From Acidovorax sp. (GTDB taxonomy: Bacteria > Pseudomonadota > Gammaproteobacteria > Burkholderiales > Burkholderiaceae_C), in the NCBI GenBank assembly GCA_030692685.1, contig JAUXZO010000165.1, positions 1 through 64,000 of the forward strand: a stretch of 64,000 bases of DNA. Reading direction: 5' to 3'. The translations under genes were made by a program, and so were the position numbers. The notes beneath the pieces were generated by a model. The model had not been told where the DNA came from. It saw only the letters and a list, made by a program, of their open reading frames with translations, and ran no database searches. Below, one piece after another: positions 33,090 through 42,605 of the stretch. How positions within the stretch are numbered: the first letter of the stretch is position 1; each line of letters opens with the position of its first letter.

Positions 33090-33270
33090 CTGGCCCCCGG
33101 GCAACGCACGCACCTGTGCGAAGGTGCTGGCACGCACTTGCTGGATGTGTGACGCTGCAAACCTTGCAAGCGCATGCTACGAGCGAACCGTTTGGTTACC
33201 GTTCTTGCGTAACGAAGGCATCTTTCGCTGGCGCCCAACCCTACGATGGCTCTCTTTTCAAGGAGATCTG

Positions 33271-33849
33271 ATGGCCGTGCAAAACCCCTTCTTTGGCAAA
33301 CGTGAACCCGAACCGTTCCAACCTCGCCACAGCGCCACTTCATCCACAGGGCTCAATAGCACGTCGGCCAGCAATGCAGCCGCTGCAGCCCAGCCAGCCA
33401 CTGCAATTGCCACCAGCCCCGCGGTGCCCCCATCTTCTGCCAGTGACTCTTCGGGCAGCAAACTCACCGTCGGCCCCAACATCAAGCTCAAGGGCGTAGA
33501 GATCACCGATTGCGACACCCTGGTGGTGGAAGGCACGGTTGAAGCCACGATGGATTCGCGCGTGATCCATATCTCGGAGCGCGGCGCCTTCAAAGGTTCG
33601 GCCGAGATCGACATTGCCGAGATCCACGGCGAGTTCAATGGCACCCTCACCGTACGCCAAAAACTGGTGATCTACAGCACCGGCAAGGTCAACGGCAAGA
33701 TCCGCTACGGCAAGCTGGTGGTGGAAGAGGGCGGGCAACTGGCGGGTGAGATCCAGTCAGGTTTTTCGCCTTCTGGCGCGTCCTCGCCCAGCATGCAACA
33801 ACGCCCGGCACCGGCGGTGCGCACGGAGCCGACCGCTCTGGCGGCCTGA
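33271..33849 (+). CDS. Bactofilin family protein
   Basis: A 192-residue bactofilin, a cytoskeletal polymer-forming protein. A disordered Ala/Ser/Pro-rich N-terminal tail (about 1-62) precedes the beta-helical core (TVGPNIKLKGVEITDCD to GKIRYGKLVVEEGGQLAGEI), followed by a Pro-rich C-terminal tail. AAGGAG lies shortly before the ATG. Such proteins act in cell shape, polarity or stalk placement. The neighbours give no hint of its specific use. Confidence 0.9.
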   Translation: MAVQNPFFGKREPEPFQPRHSATSSTGLNSTSASNAAAAAQPATAIATSPAVPPSSASDSSGSKLTVGPNIKLKGVEITDCDTLVVEGTVEATMDSRVIHISERGAFKGSAEIDIAEIHGEFNGTLTVRQKLVIYSTGKVNGKIRYGKLVVEEGGQLAGEIQSGFSPSGASSPSMQQRPAPAVRTEPTALAA

Positions 33850-33939
33850 ACGCACGTAACGATAGTTTTTGCGCTCCCGCGAGTGATTGCCGGGGCGTGG
33901 TCCCGGCTCTTCAGCACCCGCGTTCAGCACGTGCGTTGT

Positions 33940-34109
33940 CTAGGGACGTCCTGCATAACTCCCTGCGGTCTGTGATAGCGCGGGCTCGGGCGGCCCGCTG
34001 CGTTCCTTTTCTTGCCAATAGCACGGCTATTGGCTGCAAAAAGACGCCTTGCGGCCCATCCCGATCCGCACTACCACCGCCTCGCGAGGGTTATGCAGGA
34101 CATCCCTAG
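33940..34109. mobile_element. MITE-like 170-bp element with terminal inverted repeats
   Basis: CTAGGGACGTCCTGCATAAC at the left end is matched in inverted orientation by GTTATGCAGGACATCCCTAG at the right end, about 20 bases with one difference. An inner hairpin, GCCAATAGC ACG GCTATTGGC, sits near the middle. There is no coding capacity. Clear target duplications are not visible. It could be moved by a transposase encoded elsewhere. Confidence 0.6.
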
Positions 34110-34142
34110 CGTTCACTCGCGGTGAAGCCGTGGGGCTGGTAA

Positions 34143-34565
34143 TCAGCCTGCGCTGGCAGGCTTTGGCACCGGCCGCGGTCGGCCCTGATCGTCAATGGCC
34201 ACATAGGTCAACCGCGCCTCCGTCACCTTCACATACCGGCCTTGGTCGGTAAATCGCTCGGCATACACCTCCACCTGCACGGTGACCGAGGTGTTGCCTA
34301 CCCGCGTAATCGACGAGAAGAATGACAGGATGTCGCCCACCCGCACGGGCTGCTTGAAGATGAACTCGTTGACCGCCACGGTGGCCATGCGGCCCTGGAT
34401 ATAGCGCGCGGGCAGCACCGATCCCGCCAGGTCGACCTGCGCCATCACCCATCCGCCAAAAATATCGCCATTGCCATTGGTGTCTGCGGGCATGGGGATG
34501 ACCTTGAGCACCAGCTCCTTGTCGGTGGGTAAAGCGGCGGGCGGCGGGCTGAAAACGGCAGACAT
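34143..34565 (-). CDS. Acyl-CoA thioesterase, YciA-like
   Basis: A 140-residue hotdog protein. PADTNGNGDIFGGWVMAQVDLAG is the YciA/BACH family signature with the catalytic Asp. It hydrolyses short and medium acyl-CoA. The start at 34565 matches the family length; 30 or so upstream bases could add 15 residues without similarity. It is divergent from the ABC exporter gene. Confidence 0.88.
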   Translation of the reverse strand: MSAVFSPPPAALPTDKELVLKVIPMPADTNGNGDIFGGWVMAQVDLAGSVLPARYIQGRMATVAVNEFIFKQPVRVGDILSFFSSITRVGNTSVTVQVEVYAERFTDQGRYVKVTEARLTYVAIDDQGRPRPVPKPASAG

Positions 34566-34695
34566 GGGCACAATCTCGGTTTGGGGCTGAGCCAATCCTC
34601 CAGGAACCATGGGTTTTGCGCGGGGCTCTGGCCCTGCAAAACCACCTTGGCGTCAGCCGGGTCGGTAATAACAACAACACCTGGAATTGTCCCCC

Positions 34696-36555
34696 ATGCG
34701 CCACCTTGGCGAAACCGCCCCCCCAAGCCCCGGCAACCCCCCGCCTGCAAAGTCCGACTGGGCGACGCTGAACCGGCTGCTGCCCTACCTGTGGGAATAC
34801 AAGTGGCGCGTGATCGCCGCCATCGTGTTCATGGTGGGCGCCAAGCTGGCCAATGTCAGCGTGCCTCTGCTGCTCAAGACGCTGGTGGACGCGATGAACT
34901 TCAAGCCGGGCGACCCGGCCGCGCTGCTGGTGGTGCCGATTGGTTTGCTGCTGGCGTATGGCGCGTTGCGGTTGTCCACGTCGCTGTTCACCGAGCTGCG
35001 CGAACTGGTGTTTGCCAAGGCCACACAGGGTGCCGCGCGCTCGATTGCGCTGCAGACGTTTCAGCACCTGCACGCTTTAAGCCTGCGTTTTCACCTGGAG
35101 CGACAAACGGGCGGCATGACGCGCGACATTGAGCGCGGCGTGCGCGGCATCGAGTCGTTGATTTCGTTCACCCTGTTCAACATTGGTGCCACGCTGATCG
35201 AAGTGGCGCTGGTGCTGTCGGTGCTGGCCGTCAAGTTTGATGCCTGGTTTGCCTGGATCACGCTGGCGGCGTTGGCGTTTTACATCACCTTCACGGTGCT
35301 GGTGACCGAGTGGCGCACCCAGTTTCGCCGCGAGGCCAACGAGTTTGATTCAGCCGCGCATACCAAAGCCGTGGACTCATTGCTCAACTACGAGACCGTC
35401 AAATACTTCAACAACGAAGGTTTTGAGGCCGCACGGTATGACGAAAGCCTGGAGCGGCTGCGCCGCGCGCGCCTCAAAAGCCAGACCACGCTGTCGGTGC
35501 TCAACACCGGCCAGCAGCTCATCATTGCCATTGGCCTGGTGGCCATGCTCTGGCGCGCTACACAGGGGGTTGTGGATGGCCGCATGACGCTGGGCGACCT
35601 GGTCATGGTCAACGCCTTCATGATCCAGCTGTACATCCCGCTCAACTTTTTGGGCGTGATCTACCGCGAGATCAAGCAAAGCCTGACCGACCTGGACAAG
35701 ATGTTCACGCTGATGGACAAGGAGCGCGAGGTGGCCGATGCCCCCGGCGCGGTGCCGCTGGCGGGGCTGGACCAGCCCACGGTGCGGTTTGAAGACGTGC
35801 ACTTTTCCTATGAGCTGCGCACGGGCAACGACCTGAGCTCGGGCCGCCCCATCCTGCAAGGCATCAGCTTTGAGATTCCTGCGGGCAAGACGGTGGCCGT
35901 GGTCGGGCCATCGGGCTCGGGCAAGTCCACGCTGGCACGCCTGTTGTTCCGGTTTTATGACATTCAGCAAGGCCGCATCACCATTGCAGGGCAAGAGATT
36001 CGCAGCGTGACGCAAGCCAGCGTGCGCCAGGCGATTGGCATCGTGCCGCAGGACACCGTGCTGTTCAACGACACGGTGGCCTACAACATCGCCTACGGCC
36101 GCACCGGTGCCAGCCAGGCCGAGGTGGAGGCCGCGGCCCAGTCAGCACGCATCCACGACTTTATCGCCAGCACCCCCAAGGGCTACGGCACCATGGTGGG
36201 CGAGCGAGGGCTCAAGCTGTCAGGCGGCGAAAAGCAGCGCGTGGCGATTGCGCGCACCTTGCTCAAAAACCCACCCATCCTGATTTTTGACGAGGCCACG
36301 TCGGCGCTGGACTCCGCCAACGAGCGCGCCATCCAGGCCGAGCTGAAAAGCGCTGCGCAGAATAAGACCACGTTGCTCATCGCTCACCGCTTGTCCACGG
36401 TGGTGGATGCGCATGAAATTTTGGTCATGGATGCCGGTCGCATCATCGAGCGTGGAACGCACGCGCAGCTGCTGGCCCAAAGTGGGCGCTACGCCAACAT
36501 GTGGGCGTTGCAAAAAGATAGCCCCCCTGCGTCGCCTGCCGCGCCTTCCCCTTAA
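34696..36555 (+). CDS. ABC exporter, Atm1/ABCB7-like (ATPase-permease fusion)
   Basis: A half-transporter of about 619 residues, with six membrane segments (about 35-300) and a C-terminal ATPase: Walker [10 protein letters not shown], signature [12 protein letters not shown], Walker [13 protein letters not shown]. The [15 protein letters not shown] block in the membrane part is characteristic of Atm1-type exporters of glutathione-linked or Fe-S-related compounds. The last ten codons and the TAA lie in a family C repeat ([11 protein letters not shown]), so the C-terminal tail is probably acquired. A TTG at 34687 could be an alternative start. Confidence 0.88.
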   Translation: MRHLGETAPPSPGNPPPAKSDWATLNRLLPYLWEYKWRVIAAIVFMVGAKLANVSVPLLLKTLVDAMNFKPGDPAALLVVPIGLLLAYGALRLSTSLFTELRELVFAKATQGAARSIALQTFQHLHALSLRFHLERQTGGMTRDIERGVRGIESLISFTLFNIGATLIEVALVLSVLAVKFDAWFAWITLAALAFYITFTVLVTEWRTQFRREANEFDSAAHTKAVDSLLNYETVKYFNNEGFEAARYDESLERLRRARLKSQTTLSVLNTGQQLIIAIGLVAMLWRATQGVVDGRMTLGDLVMVNAFMIQLYIPLNFLGVIYREIKQSLTDLDKMFTLMDKEREVADAPGAVPLAGLDQPTVRFEDVHFSYELRTGNDLSSGRPILQGISFEIPAGKTVAVVGPSGSGKSTLARLLFRFYDIQQGRITIAGQEIRSVTQASVRQAIGIVPQDTVLFNDTVAYNIAYGRTGASQAEVEAAAQSARIHDFIASTPKGYGTMVGERGLKLSGGEKQRVAIARTLLKNPPILIFDEATSALDSANERAIQAELKSAAQNKTTLLIAHRLSTVVDAHEILVMDAGRIIERGTHAQLLAQSGRYANMWALQKDSPPASPAAPSP

Positions 36556-36600
36556 GGGGGACGACGGCCTTTGCTGCGGGGCGGCCCTTGCTGGCCATCC
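36521..36600. repeat. Family C repeat (CCCCTTAAGGGGGACG)
   Basis: GCCTGCCGCGCCTTCCCCTT is followed by AAGGGGGACGACGGC. It overlaps the 3' end of the ABC exporter gene, whose TAA is in the palindrome centre. Similar elements occur at 46055, 62781 and 63740. Confidence 0.75.
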
Positions 36601-36711
36601 CCGCGATGATGCTGCGCCAGTTTTTAAGACGGGGGCTTTCGCAATCGACCAAAAGCTGGCATTCACCTCTTTCGCACCAGTTTCTTACTTCTCCCTGATT
36701 TAACCAGCACC

Positions 36712-37644
36712 ATGAAGCCTGTCCTCCTCGCCCTCATGTTCCTCTCCGAAGAGCATTGCGCCCAGTTTTCGCAATCGTTCGATCTGATTTACGCACCCGA
36801 TGCCGCCCAAGCCGCAGAGTCCATTGCTGCGCACGGCCCACGCATCACGGCGGTGCTGACCATTGGCTCCACCGGGCTGAGCGTGGCGCAGATCGACGCG
36901 CTGCCCCAGCTGTCGCTCATCTGCGCGCTCGGCGCCGGGTACGAAAACATTGCCGTGCTGCACGCCAAGGCGCGCGGCATCGTCGTGGCCACTGGTGCGG
37001 GTACCAACGATGACTGCGTGGCCGACCATGCCTGGGGACTGCTGATTGCTGCGGTGCGTGGCATCCCCAAGCTCGACCAACTCACGCGCGATGGCGTCTG
37101 GCGCACCGCGCTGCCGTTGCCGCCCAACGTATCGCACAAGCGCTTGGGGCTAGTCGGCCTGGGCACCATCGGCAAGAAGATCGCACAGCGCGCGCTGGGC
37201 TTTGAGGTGGAGGTGGGGTATCACAACCGCAGCGCTCGCGCCGATGTGCCTTACCGCTACTTTGGCGATGTGAAGGCGCTGGCCGAATGGGCGGATTTCC
37301 TGGTGGTCGCCACGCCGGGTGGGGCGGGCACCAAGCACCTGGTCAACGCGGAAGTGCTAAAGGCCCTGGGCCCGCGCGGCTACGTGGTCAACATCGCGCG
37401 GGGCAGCGTGATCGATACCCAGGCGCTGGCATTAGCGCTCAAGGACGGCCATATCGCCGGTGCGGGCCTGGATGTGTACGAAAGCGAGCCAGCGCCCCCA
37501 GGGGAATTGCTGGCGTTGGACAACGTGGTGTTGACACCGCATGTGGCCGGCTGGTCGCCGGAAGCGGTGCAGGCGTCTGTGGACCGGTTTCTGGAAAACG
37601 CACGCCGCCACTTTGCGGGCGAGGCGCCGGTGTCTCCCCTCTAA
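36712..37644 (+). CDS. D-2-hydroxyacid dehydrogenase, NAD(P)-dependent
   Basis: A 310-residue enzyme. The dinucleotide site is GLGTIGKKIA (about residues 148-157). The catalytic Arg lies in NIARGSVID, the Glu in LDVYESEP and the His in TPHVAGWSPE. It reduces 2-oxo acids such as hydroxypyruvate or glyoxylate, or oxidises the hydroxy acid. No operon partner is evident. The exact substrate is not deducible. Confidence 0.9.
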   Translation: MKPVLLALMFLSEEHCAQFSQSFDLIYAPDAAQAAESIAAHGPRITAVLTIGSTGLSVAQIDALPQLSLICALGAGYENIAVLHAKARGIVVATGAGTNDDCVADHAWGLLIAAVRGIPKLDQLTRDGVWRTALPLPPNVSHKRLGLVGLGTIGKKIAQRALGFEVEVGYHNRSARADVPYRYFGDVKALAEWADFLVVATPGGAGTKHLVNAEVLKALGPRGYVVNIARGSVIDTQALALALKDGHIAGAGLDVYESEPAPPGELLALDNVVLTPHVAGWSPEAVQASVDRFLENARRHFAGEAPVSPL

Positions 37645-37656
37645 AATTTGAAAGAA

Positions 37657-37702
37657 ATTGGCCTCTGGCGCTTTATGGATAAGCGCTAATAGCTATCAAA
37701 AC
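37657..37702. repeat. Family A repeat, copy 7
   Basis: TTGGCCTCTGGCGCTTTATGG followed by ATAAGCGCTAATAGCTATC lies just before the ribosome-binding site of the MazG-like gene. Confidence 0.83.
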
Positions 37703-37715
37703 AGGAGTTTTCGCG

Positions 37716-38063
37716 ATGACCCTGGATGTTCATGCTTTGCAAGCGCGGCTGCGTGCCTTTGCCGCCCAGCGCGACTGGCAGCCCTTTCATACGCCCAAGA
37801 ACCTGTCGATGGCGCTGATGGTGGAGGCGGCTGAGCTGGCCGAAATATTCCAGTGGATGACACCCGAGCAGTCGCTGGTGGCACGCGACGACCCGGCGCT
37901 CAAGGAGCCCATTGCCGACGAGGTGGCCGATGTGCTGTTGTACCTGTTGCAGATCGCTGACCACGCGGGTGTTGACGTGGCAGAGGCGGTGGAGACCAAG
38001 CTGCGCAAGAACGCCATCAAGCACCCGGTGCCGCGCTCGGTGGGCCCTGCGATAGATAGATAA
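37716..38063 (+). CDS. MazG-like nucleotide pyrophosphohydrolase
   Basis: A 115-residue protein of the all-alpha NTP pyrophosphatase group. EAAELAE (about residues 37-43) and DEVADVLLYLLQ (about 68-79) provide the Mg-binding acidic residues. It probably removes pyrophosphate from non-standard (d)NTPs. AGGAG occurs at the end of the preceding repeat. It is flanked by family A repeats on both sides. Confidence 0.9.
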   Translation: MTLDVHALQARLRAFAAQRDWQPFHTPKNLSMALMVEAAELAEIFQWMTPEQSLVARDDPALKEPIADEVADVLLYLLQIADHAGVDVAEAVETKLRKNAIKHPVPRSVGPAIDR

Positions 38064-38075
38064 ATTTGAATAGAA

Positions 38076-38121
38076 AGTGCCTTTGGCGCTTTGCTGGTAA
38101 GCGCTAGCAGCTATAAATAGT
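38076..38121. repeat. Family A repeat, copy 8
   Basis: GCCTTTGGCGCTTTGCTGG followed by TAAGCGCTAGCAGCTATAAA, 12 bases after the stop of the MazG-like gene. Confidence 0.83.
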
Positions 38122-38161
38122 GAAGCAGATGGGTTGGTTTAAGCAACGGCCCAGCATGCGT

Positions 38162-38189
38162 AAAAAAGCCCCGCCGAAGCGGGGCTTTT
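38162..38189. terminator. Bidirectional rho-independent terminator
   Basis: AAAAAAGCCCCGC, CGAA loop and GCGGGGCTTTT form a stem with A and T runs at either side. It can end both the plus-strand MazG-like transcript and the minus-strand TRAP operon. Confidence 0.85.
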
Positions 38190-38236
38190 GCTTTTTGCCT
38201 GGCGCTTTCGACGGCAGGCCAGCGGCTTGTTTCCGA

Positions 38237-39271
38237 TTACTTGCGCGCCGCAATCGCCTTCTCGGCCGACGTCACCAGGTCGGCGCCGATCTGGCCCTTC
38301 CACTTGTCGTACACCGGGCGGGTGGCCTTCACAAACGCAGCGCGTTCTGCGGGGCTCAGCTGGGTCACCGTCACGCCCAAAGCGCCGATGTCCTTGAGCA
38401 GGGGCTTGTCGGCTTCGATCACGCCTTTGCGGGCGATGGCGATTTCTTCTTTGCCCGCGTCAATGGCGGCTTGCTTCACGATCTCACGGTCGGCGGGCGT
38501 CCACGAGGCCCAGATGTCTTTGTTGACCACAAAGATCAGCGGGTCGTTCACGTAGCCCCACAGCGTGATGTGCTTTTGCGCCACGCTGTGCAGCTTGGCG
38601 GCGGTGAAGATGGCCAACGGGTTTTCCTGGCCGTCCACGGCGCCACTGGCAAAGGCGGGCTGTGCGTCGGCCCAGCTCATCTGCGTGGGGTTGGCACCCA
38701 GTGCGGTGAAGGTATCGAGGAACAGCGGCGAGCCCACCACGCGGATCTTCAGGCCCTTGAGGTCTTCAGGCGACTTGATCGCCTTCTTGGAATTGGAGAT
38801 TTCGCGGTAGCCGTTTTCGCCCCACGCCAAGGGCACCACACCCGCCTTGTCCAGCGTCGCAAAGATGCTCTTGCCCACATCGCCCTGCGTTACTGCGTCA
38901 ACCGCCGCGTAGTCGGGGAACAAGAACGGCAGCGAGAACAAGTTCAGTTGCTTGACCTGCGGCGACCAGTTGATGGTGGAGCCCACGGCCATGTCGATCA
39001 CGCCCTGACGCAGCGCGCTGAACTCGCGCGTCTGGTCGCCCTGGATCAGCGAGACCCCGGGGTACAGCTTGATGTTGATGCGGCCCTGGGTGCGCTCGCG
39101 CACTTTGTTGGCCCACAGCTCGCCGCCCTTGCCCCAGGGGAACGCGGTGCCCAGCACGAGCGACATGCGGTATTCGCTCTTGTAGGCCGTCTGCGCGATG
39201 GCAGCCGGTGCGGTGAAAGCCAGGGCGGCAGCGGCAGCTACGGCAGAGGTGAGGAACGTACGCAGTTTCAT
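38237..39271 (-). CDS. TRAP transporter solute-binding protein (DctP family)
   Basis: A periplasmic binding protein of 344 residues with signal peptide ending APAAIAQ. LFSLPFLFPDY, GLKIRVVGSPLFLDTF and the Arg in KIRV mark the carboxylate-binding DctP fold. AAGGAGA precedes the ATG. It is the last gene of a dctQ-dctM-dctP operon, an unusual order with the binding protein at the end, separated from dctM by 69 bases. The ligand is presumably an organic acid. Confidence 0.92.
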   Translation of the reverse strand: MKLRTFLTSAVAAAAALAFTAPAAIAQTAYKSEYRMSLVLGTAFPWGKGGELWANKVRERTQGRINIKLYPGVSLIQGDQTREFSALRQGVIDMAVGSTINWSPQVKQLNLFSLPFLFPDYAAVDAVTQGDVGKSIFATLDKAGVVPLAWGENGYREISNSKKAIKSPEDLKGLKIRVVGSPLFLDTFTALGANPTQMSWADAQPAFASGAVDGQENPLAIFTAAKLHSVAQKHITLWGYVNDPLIFVVNKDIWASWTPADREIVKQAAIDAGKEEIAIARKGVIEADKPLLKDIGALGVTVTQLSPAERAAFVKATRPVYDKWKGQIGADLVTSAEKAIAARK

Positions 39272-39340
39272 GGTTTGTCTCCTTATTGGAAGTTGGGGGA
39301 ACTGGGAGGGAAATTACAGAAATCTCGCGCGGTGCGGCGG

Positions 39341-40639
39341 TCAATACCCCAGGCGGGTGGGCAACCACAACGCCAGCTGCGGGAAGGCCACCACCAGCAT
39401 CATGGCCACACACATGGCCGCCACCAACCACACCACCCAGCGCGTGGTTTCTTCCATGCGCACGTTGGCGATCCGGCTGGACACCATGAGGTTCACGGCC
39501 ATGGGCGGGGTGAACTGGCCGATGGCCACGGTCATGGTGAGCACCACTCCAAACCACACCACGTCCCACTGGAAGTGCTGAATGATGGGCATCAACAGCG
39601 GCACAAAGATCAGGAAGATCGAAATGCCGTCCAGAAACATCCCCAGAATCAGCAGCAACACGATCAGCAGGGTCAGCACACCGTACTCACCCAGACCGGA
39701 CGCGACGATGGCACGGGTAATGGGGTCGATGACGCCCAGCGTGGACAACGAGAAGGCAAAAATGCCAGCCAGCGACACCACGATCAGGATCACGGCCGAC
39801 AGCTCGCCCGACTCGCGCAGGATGTCAAAGAGGTCGCGCACCTTGATCGTGCGGTGAATCACCATGCCTACGAACAGCCCGTAAAAGACGGCCACCACGG
39901 CGGCCTCTGTGGGGGTAAACAAGCCCGCGCGCATGCCGCCCAGAATGAGTACCGGCGCAGCAAGGCCCCACGATGCCTCCCGCAGGCTTTTCCAGAAAGG
40001 TGGCCGCGGCATGCTCAGCTCCAGTGCGCCCATCTTGTGCCGGCGGGCCAGCCAAACGGTGGGAATGATCAGCGCCACCCCCGCGAGCACGCCCGGGATC
40101 ATGCCGGCCGCAAAAAGAGCGGGCACCGATGCGCCGGGCACTAGAACGGAGTACACGATGAAGGCGATGGATGGCGGGATGAGGATGTCGGTGGCTGCGG
40201 CTCCGGCCACCACACTGGCCGAGAACGCTGCGGGATAGCCCGCACGGGACATGGCCAAAATCATGACGCCACCCACCGCTGCCGCCGTGGCAGGCCCCGA
40301 ACCTGAAATGCCACCGAGGAACATCGCCACGCAGATGGCCACCAGCGGCAACATGCCAGGGCCGCGGCCCACGATAGAGATCGCAAAATTGACGAGCCGC
40401 AGGGCCACGCCAGAGCGGTCGAAGATCGAGCCCACGAGCACGAACATCGGGATGGCGAGCAGCGGGTATTTGCCCAGTCCCGCATAAAAGTTTTGCGGCA
40501 CGGCCAGCAGACCAAACCATTGGCTGTCGGCGTTGGCCAGCGCAATCGCTGTGGCGCCCGCCAGCCCCAGTGCGGCACCGATGGGCACCCCCACAAACAT
40601 CAGGCCCAGAAAGGCCACGAACAGCAGTGCGGGGATCAT
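39341..40639 (-). CDS. TRAP transporter large permease (DctM)
   Basis: A 432-residue membrane protein with about 12 hydrophobic segments. GGISGSGPATAAAVGGVMI and the C-terminal TPPMAVNLMVSS are conserved in DctM. It uses an ion gradient to import the solute. The start overlaps dctQ by four bases. Confidence 0.92.
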   Translation of the reverse strand: MIPALLFVAFLGLMFVGVPIGAALGLAGATAIALANADSQWFGLLAVPQNFYAGLGKYPLLAIPMFVLVGSIFDRSGVALRLVNFAISIVGRGPGMLPLVAICVAMFLGGISGSGPATAAAVGGVMILAMSRAGYPAAFSASVVAGAAATDILIPPSIAFIVYSVLVPGASVPALFAAGMIPGVLAGVALIIPTVWLARRHKMGALELSMPRPPFWKSLREASWGLAAPVLILGGMRAGLFTPTEAAVVAVFYGLFVGMVIHRTIKVRDLFDILRESGELSAVILIVVSLAGIFAFSLSTLGVIDPITRAIVASGLGEYGVLTLLIVLLLILGMFLDGISIFLIFVPLLMPIIQHFQWDVVWFGVVLTMTVAIGQFTPPMAVNLMVSSRIANVRMEETTRWVVWLVAAMCVAMMLVVAFPQLALWLPTRLGY

Positions 40640-41205
40640 GCGTGGCCGTCCTGGGCGTGTGTAACGCCGCTGGCCGTGCTGCGGCTTTTGCGTATGAACA
40701 GGCCAAGCGCTCGCGCTGCGATCAGTGCCGAGAACACCGGCAACCAGATGGAATACCACCACTGCGGCACGCCAATGCCCGGCGAAGTCTCACCAAAACG
40801 GTAGTCGTCCCACACCACACGGACGCTGAGCACCGCGATCAGCGCAAACAACAGCGCCACGGCGATGGCGCCCAGTTGCGCCAGTCGTTTTTTGCGCAGC
40901 GCGGAGCCGCCGTCAGCGAAATACTCGATGCGGATATGCCGGTCTCGGGCCACCGCAGCTGAACCCGCCACCAGCGCAAGAACAATCATCAGAAACACCG
41001 AGATTTCTTCCGTCCAGGCAAACGACGAATTGGTGAAGTAACGCACCAGAACGTTGGCAAAGGTGATGAGGGCCAGCGCCGCCATCACCAGCACCGTGAG
41101 CCAGTCTTCAATGCGCAGCGCGCGGGGTTCTGCTGGGGCCGATGGCACCGATGGCACCGACGGCGCAGGGTTGGCGGCGGGCCGCGTGGGAGGGGTGGAG
41201 GGCAT
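40636..41205 (-). CDS. TRAP transporter small permease (DctQ)
   Basis: A 189-residue protein with four membrane segments and the conserved FAWTEEISVFLMIVLALVAGS block. A Pro/Ala-rich N-terminal extension of about 25 residues precedes the first helix. It is the first gene of the TRAP operon and diverges from the LysR gene, its probable regulator. Confidence 0.88.
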   Translation of the reverse strand: MPSTPPTRPAANPAPSVPSVPSAPAEPRALRIEDWLTVLVMAALALITFANVLVRYFTNSSFAWTEEISVFLMIVLALVAGSAAVARDRHIRIEYFADGGSALRKKRLAQLGAIAVALLFALIAVLSVRVVWDDYRFGETSPGIGVPQWWYSIWLPVFSALIAARALGLFIRKSRSTASGVTHAQDGHA

Positions 41206-41493
41206 GGGGTCGTCGAGCGGTCAGGAGATCAAACACAGCAGCGGGTGCGTTGTCGCTCTGCCCCGCGGTGTTGTGCACCAGGGGCGGGGACGGCGCTGCG
41301 CCCAGGGTGGTTCGCAGCGCGTGCATTATGCGGCCTGCTCGTATGTGTGCACATCATTGGTGCGTCTATCTGTGTCTACGTGCGTCTACGTGCTTCTACC
41401 TGCAGGTACATCGGACCTGACCCGCTTTTGAAGCACCCGCGCAGTAGCAGGCCCACACCAGCGGACTTTGCGGGCGGCACGGATAATGCGCCG
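41206..41493. promoter_or_regulatory. Divergent TRAP/LysR control region
   Basis: The 288 bases between the divergent starts must carry both promoters. A direct repeat of GTGTCTAC, GTGCGTCTAC and GTGCTTCTAC occurs at about 41368-41400. I cannot pick a definite LysR binding box. No gene is supported here. Confidence 0.45.
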
Positions 41494-42426
41494 ATGGAAA
41501 CCAAGTGGCTTGAAGATTTCGTCAGTCTTGCGGAAACGCGCAGCTTCAGCCGCTCGGCCCAGCTGCGGCACGTCACGCAACCCGCTTTTTCGCGGCGCAT
41601 TCAAGCGTTGGAGGCGTGGGCGGGCACTGATTTGGTGGACCGCAGCTCGTACCCCACCCGCCTCACGCCCGCGGGAAAAACGCTGTACGACCAGGCGCTG
41701 GAGGTGTTGCAGGCGCTGCAAAACACACGGGCCATGTTGCGAGCGCACACCAGCGCTGGCAAGGACATGATCGAGTTTGCCGTGCCGCACACCCTGGCGT
41801 TCACGTTTTTTCCGGCCTGGGTGTCGAGTCTGCACGATAAATTTGCTCCCTTCAAAAGCCGCCTTATCGCGCTGAACGTGCACGATGCCGTGATGCGTTT
41901 GGTCGAAGGTGGTTGTGACCTGTTGATTGCGTACCACCATCCCTCGCAGCCGTTTCAGCTCGATGCTGACCGTTATGAAATGGTGAGCCTGGGCCAGGAA
42001 GTGCTCTCGCCTTACAGCAAGGCCGACGCCGACGGTCAACCTGTGCACCGCCTGCCCGGCCGGGCAGGCCAGCCGCTGCCCTATCTGGGCTACGCGCCCG
42101 GTGCCTATCTGGGGCGGGTGACCGAACTCATCCTCAAAGAAGCGGGCACGCCCATTCATTTGGAGCGGGTCTACGAAACCGACATGGCCGAAGGCCTCAA
42201 GGCCATGGCGCTGGAGGGCCACGGCGTGGCCTTTCTGCCGCACAGCGCCGTGAAGAAAGAACTGCGCGCGCGCCGCCTGGTCAGCGCTGCCCCGTCGGAT
42301 GCGGACGCCCTGCAAATGACGATGGACGTGCGCGCTTACCGAGAGAAACCGGCTGGCAAAGAAGCGCCCAAGGGCACGGCCCAGGCACTGTGGACATACC
42401 TGCAAACGCAGGCCGGGTCATGCTAA
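41494..42426 (+). CDS. LysR-family transcriptional regulator
   Basis: A 310-residue LysR regulator. The winged HTH spans residues 1-60 (SFSRSAQLRHVTQPAFSRRIQALE), and a periplasmic-binding-like effector domain follows. The ATG at 41494 is chosen because the HTH begins there. Divergent placement relative to the TRAP operon suggests it senses that transporter's substrate or product. Confidence 0.9.
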   Translation: METKWLEDFVSLAETRSFSRSAQLRHVTQPAFSRRIQALEAWAGTDLVDRSSYPTRLTPAGKTLYDQALEVLQALQNTRAMLRAHTSAGKDMIEFAVPHTLAFTFFPAWVSSLHDKFAPFKSRLIALNVHDAVMRLVEGGCDLLIAYHHPSQPFQLDADRYEMVSLGQEVLSPYSKADADGQPVHRLPGRAGQPLPYLGYAPGAYLGRVTELILKEAGTPIHLERVYETDMAEGLKAMALEGHGVAFLPHSAVKKELRARRLVSAAPSDADALQMTMDVRAYREKPAGKEAPKGTAQALWTYLQTQAGSC

Positions 42427-42605
42427 GGGTAAATACGGATATAAAAAACTTGCATAGTTGCGCGCTCAAACGGCATTGGAATTTCACCGTAACGACACGT
42501 ACAGTCTGCGCCATCGACAGGTTGGTTGACGCAGCGTGTGCCTAAGCAGGCCCCACGGTGGCACGAAGATTGCAAATCCGATCCCTTCACTCACCGAAAG
42601 ACCGC

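Noticed and set aside
33940-34109. A structured ncRNA between bactofilin and thioesterase genes
   Set aside because: The long terminal inverted repeats and lack of promoter or terminator fit a MITE-like element better, although RNA cannot be ruled out.
38120-40144. A plus-strand open frame of about 674 codons opposite the TRAP genes
   Set aside because: It runs antisense to dctP and dctM, which have clear signatures. The translation is His/Gln/Arg-rich without any recognisable domain.
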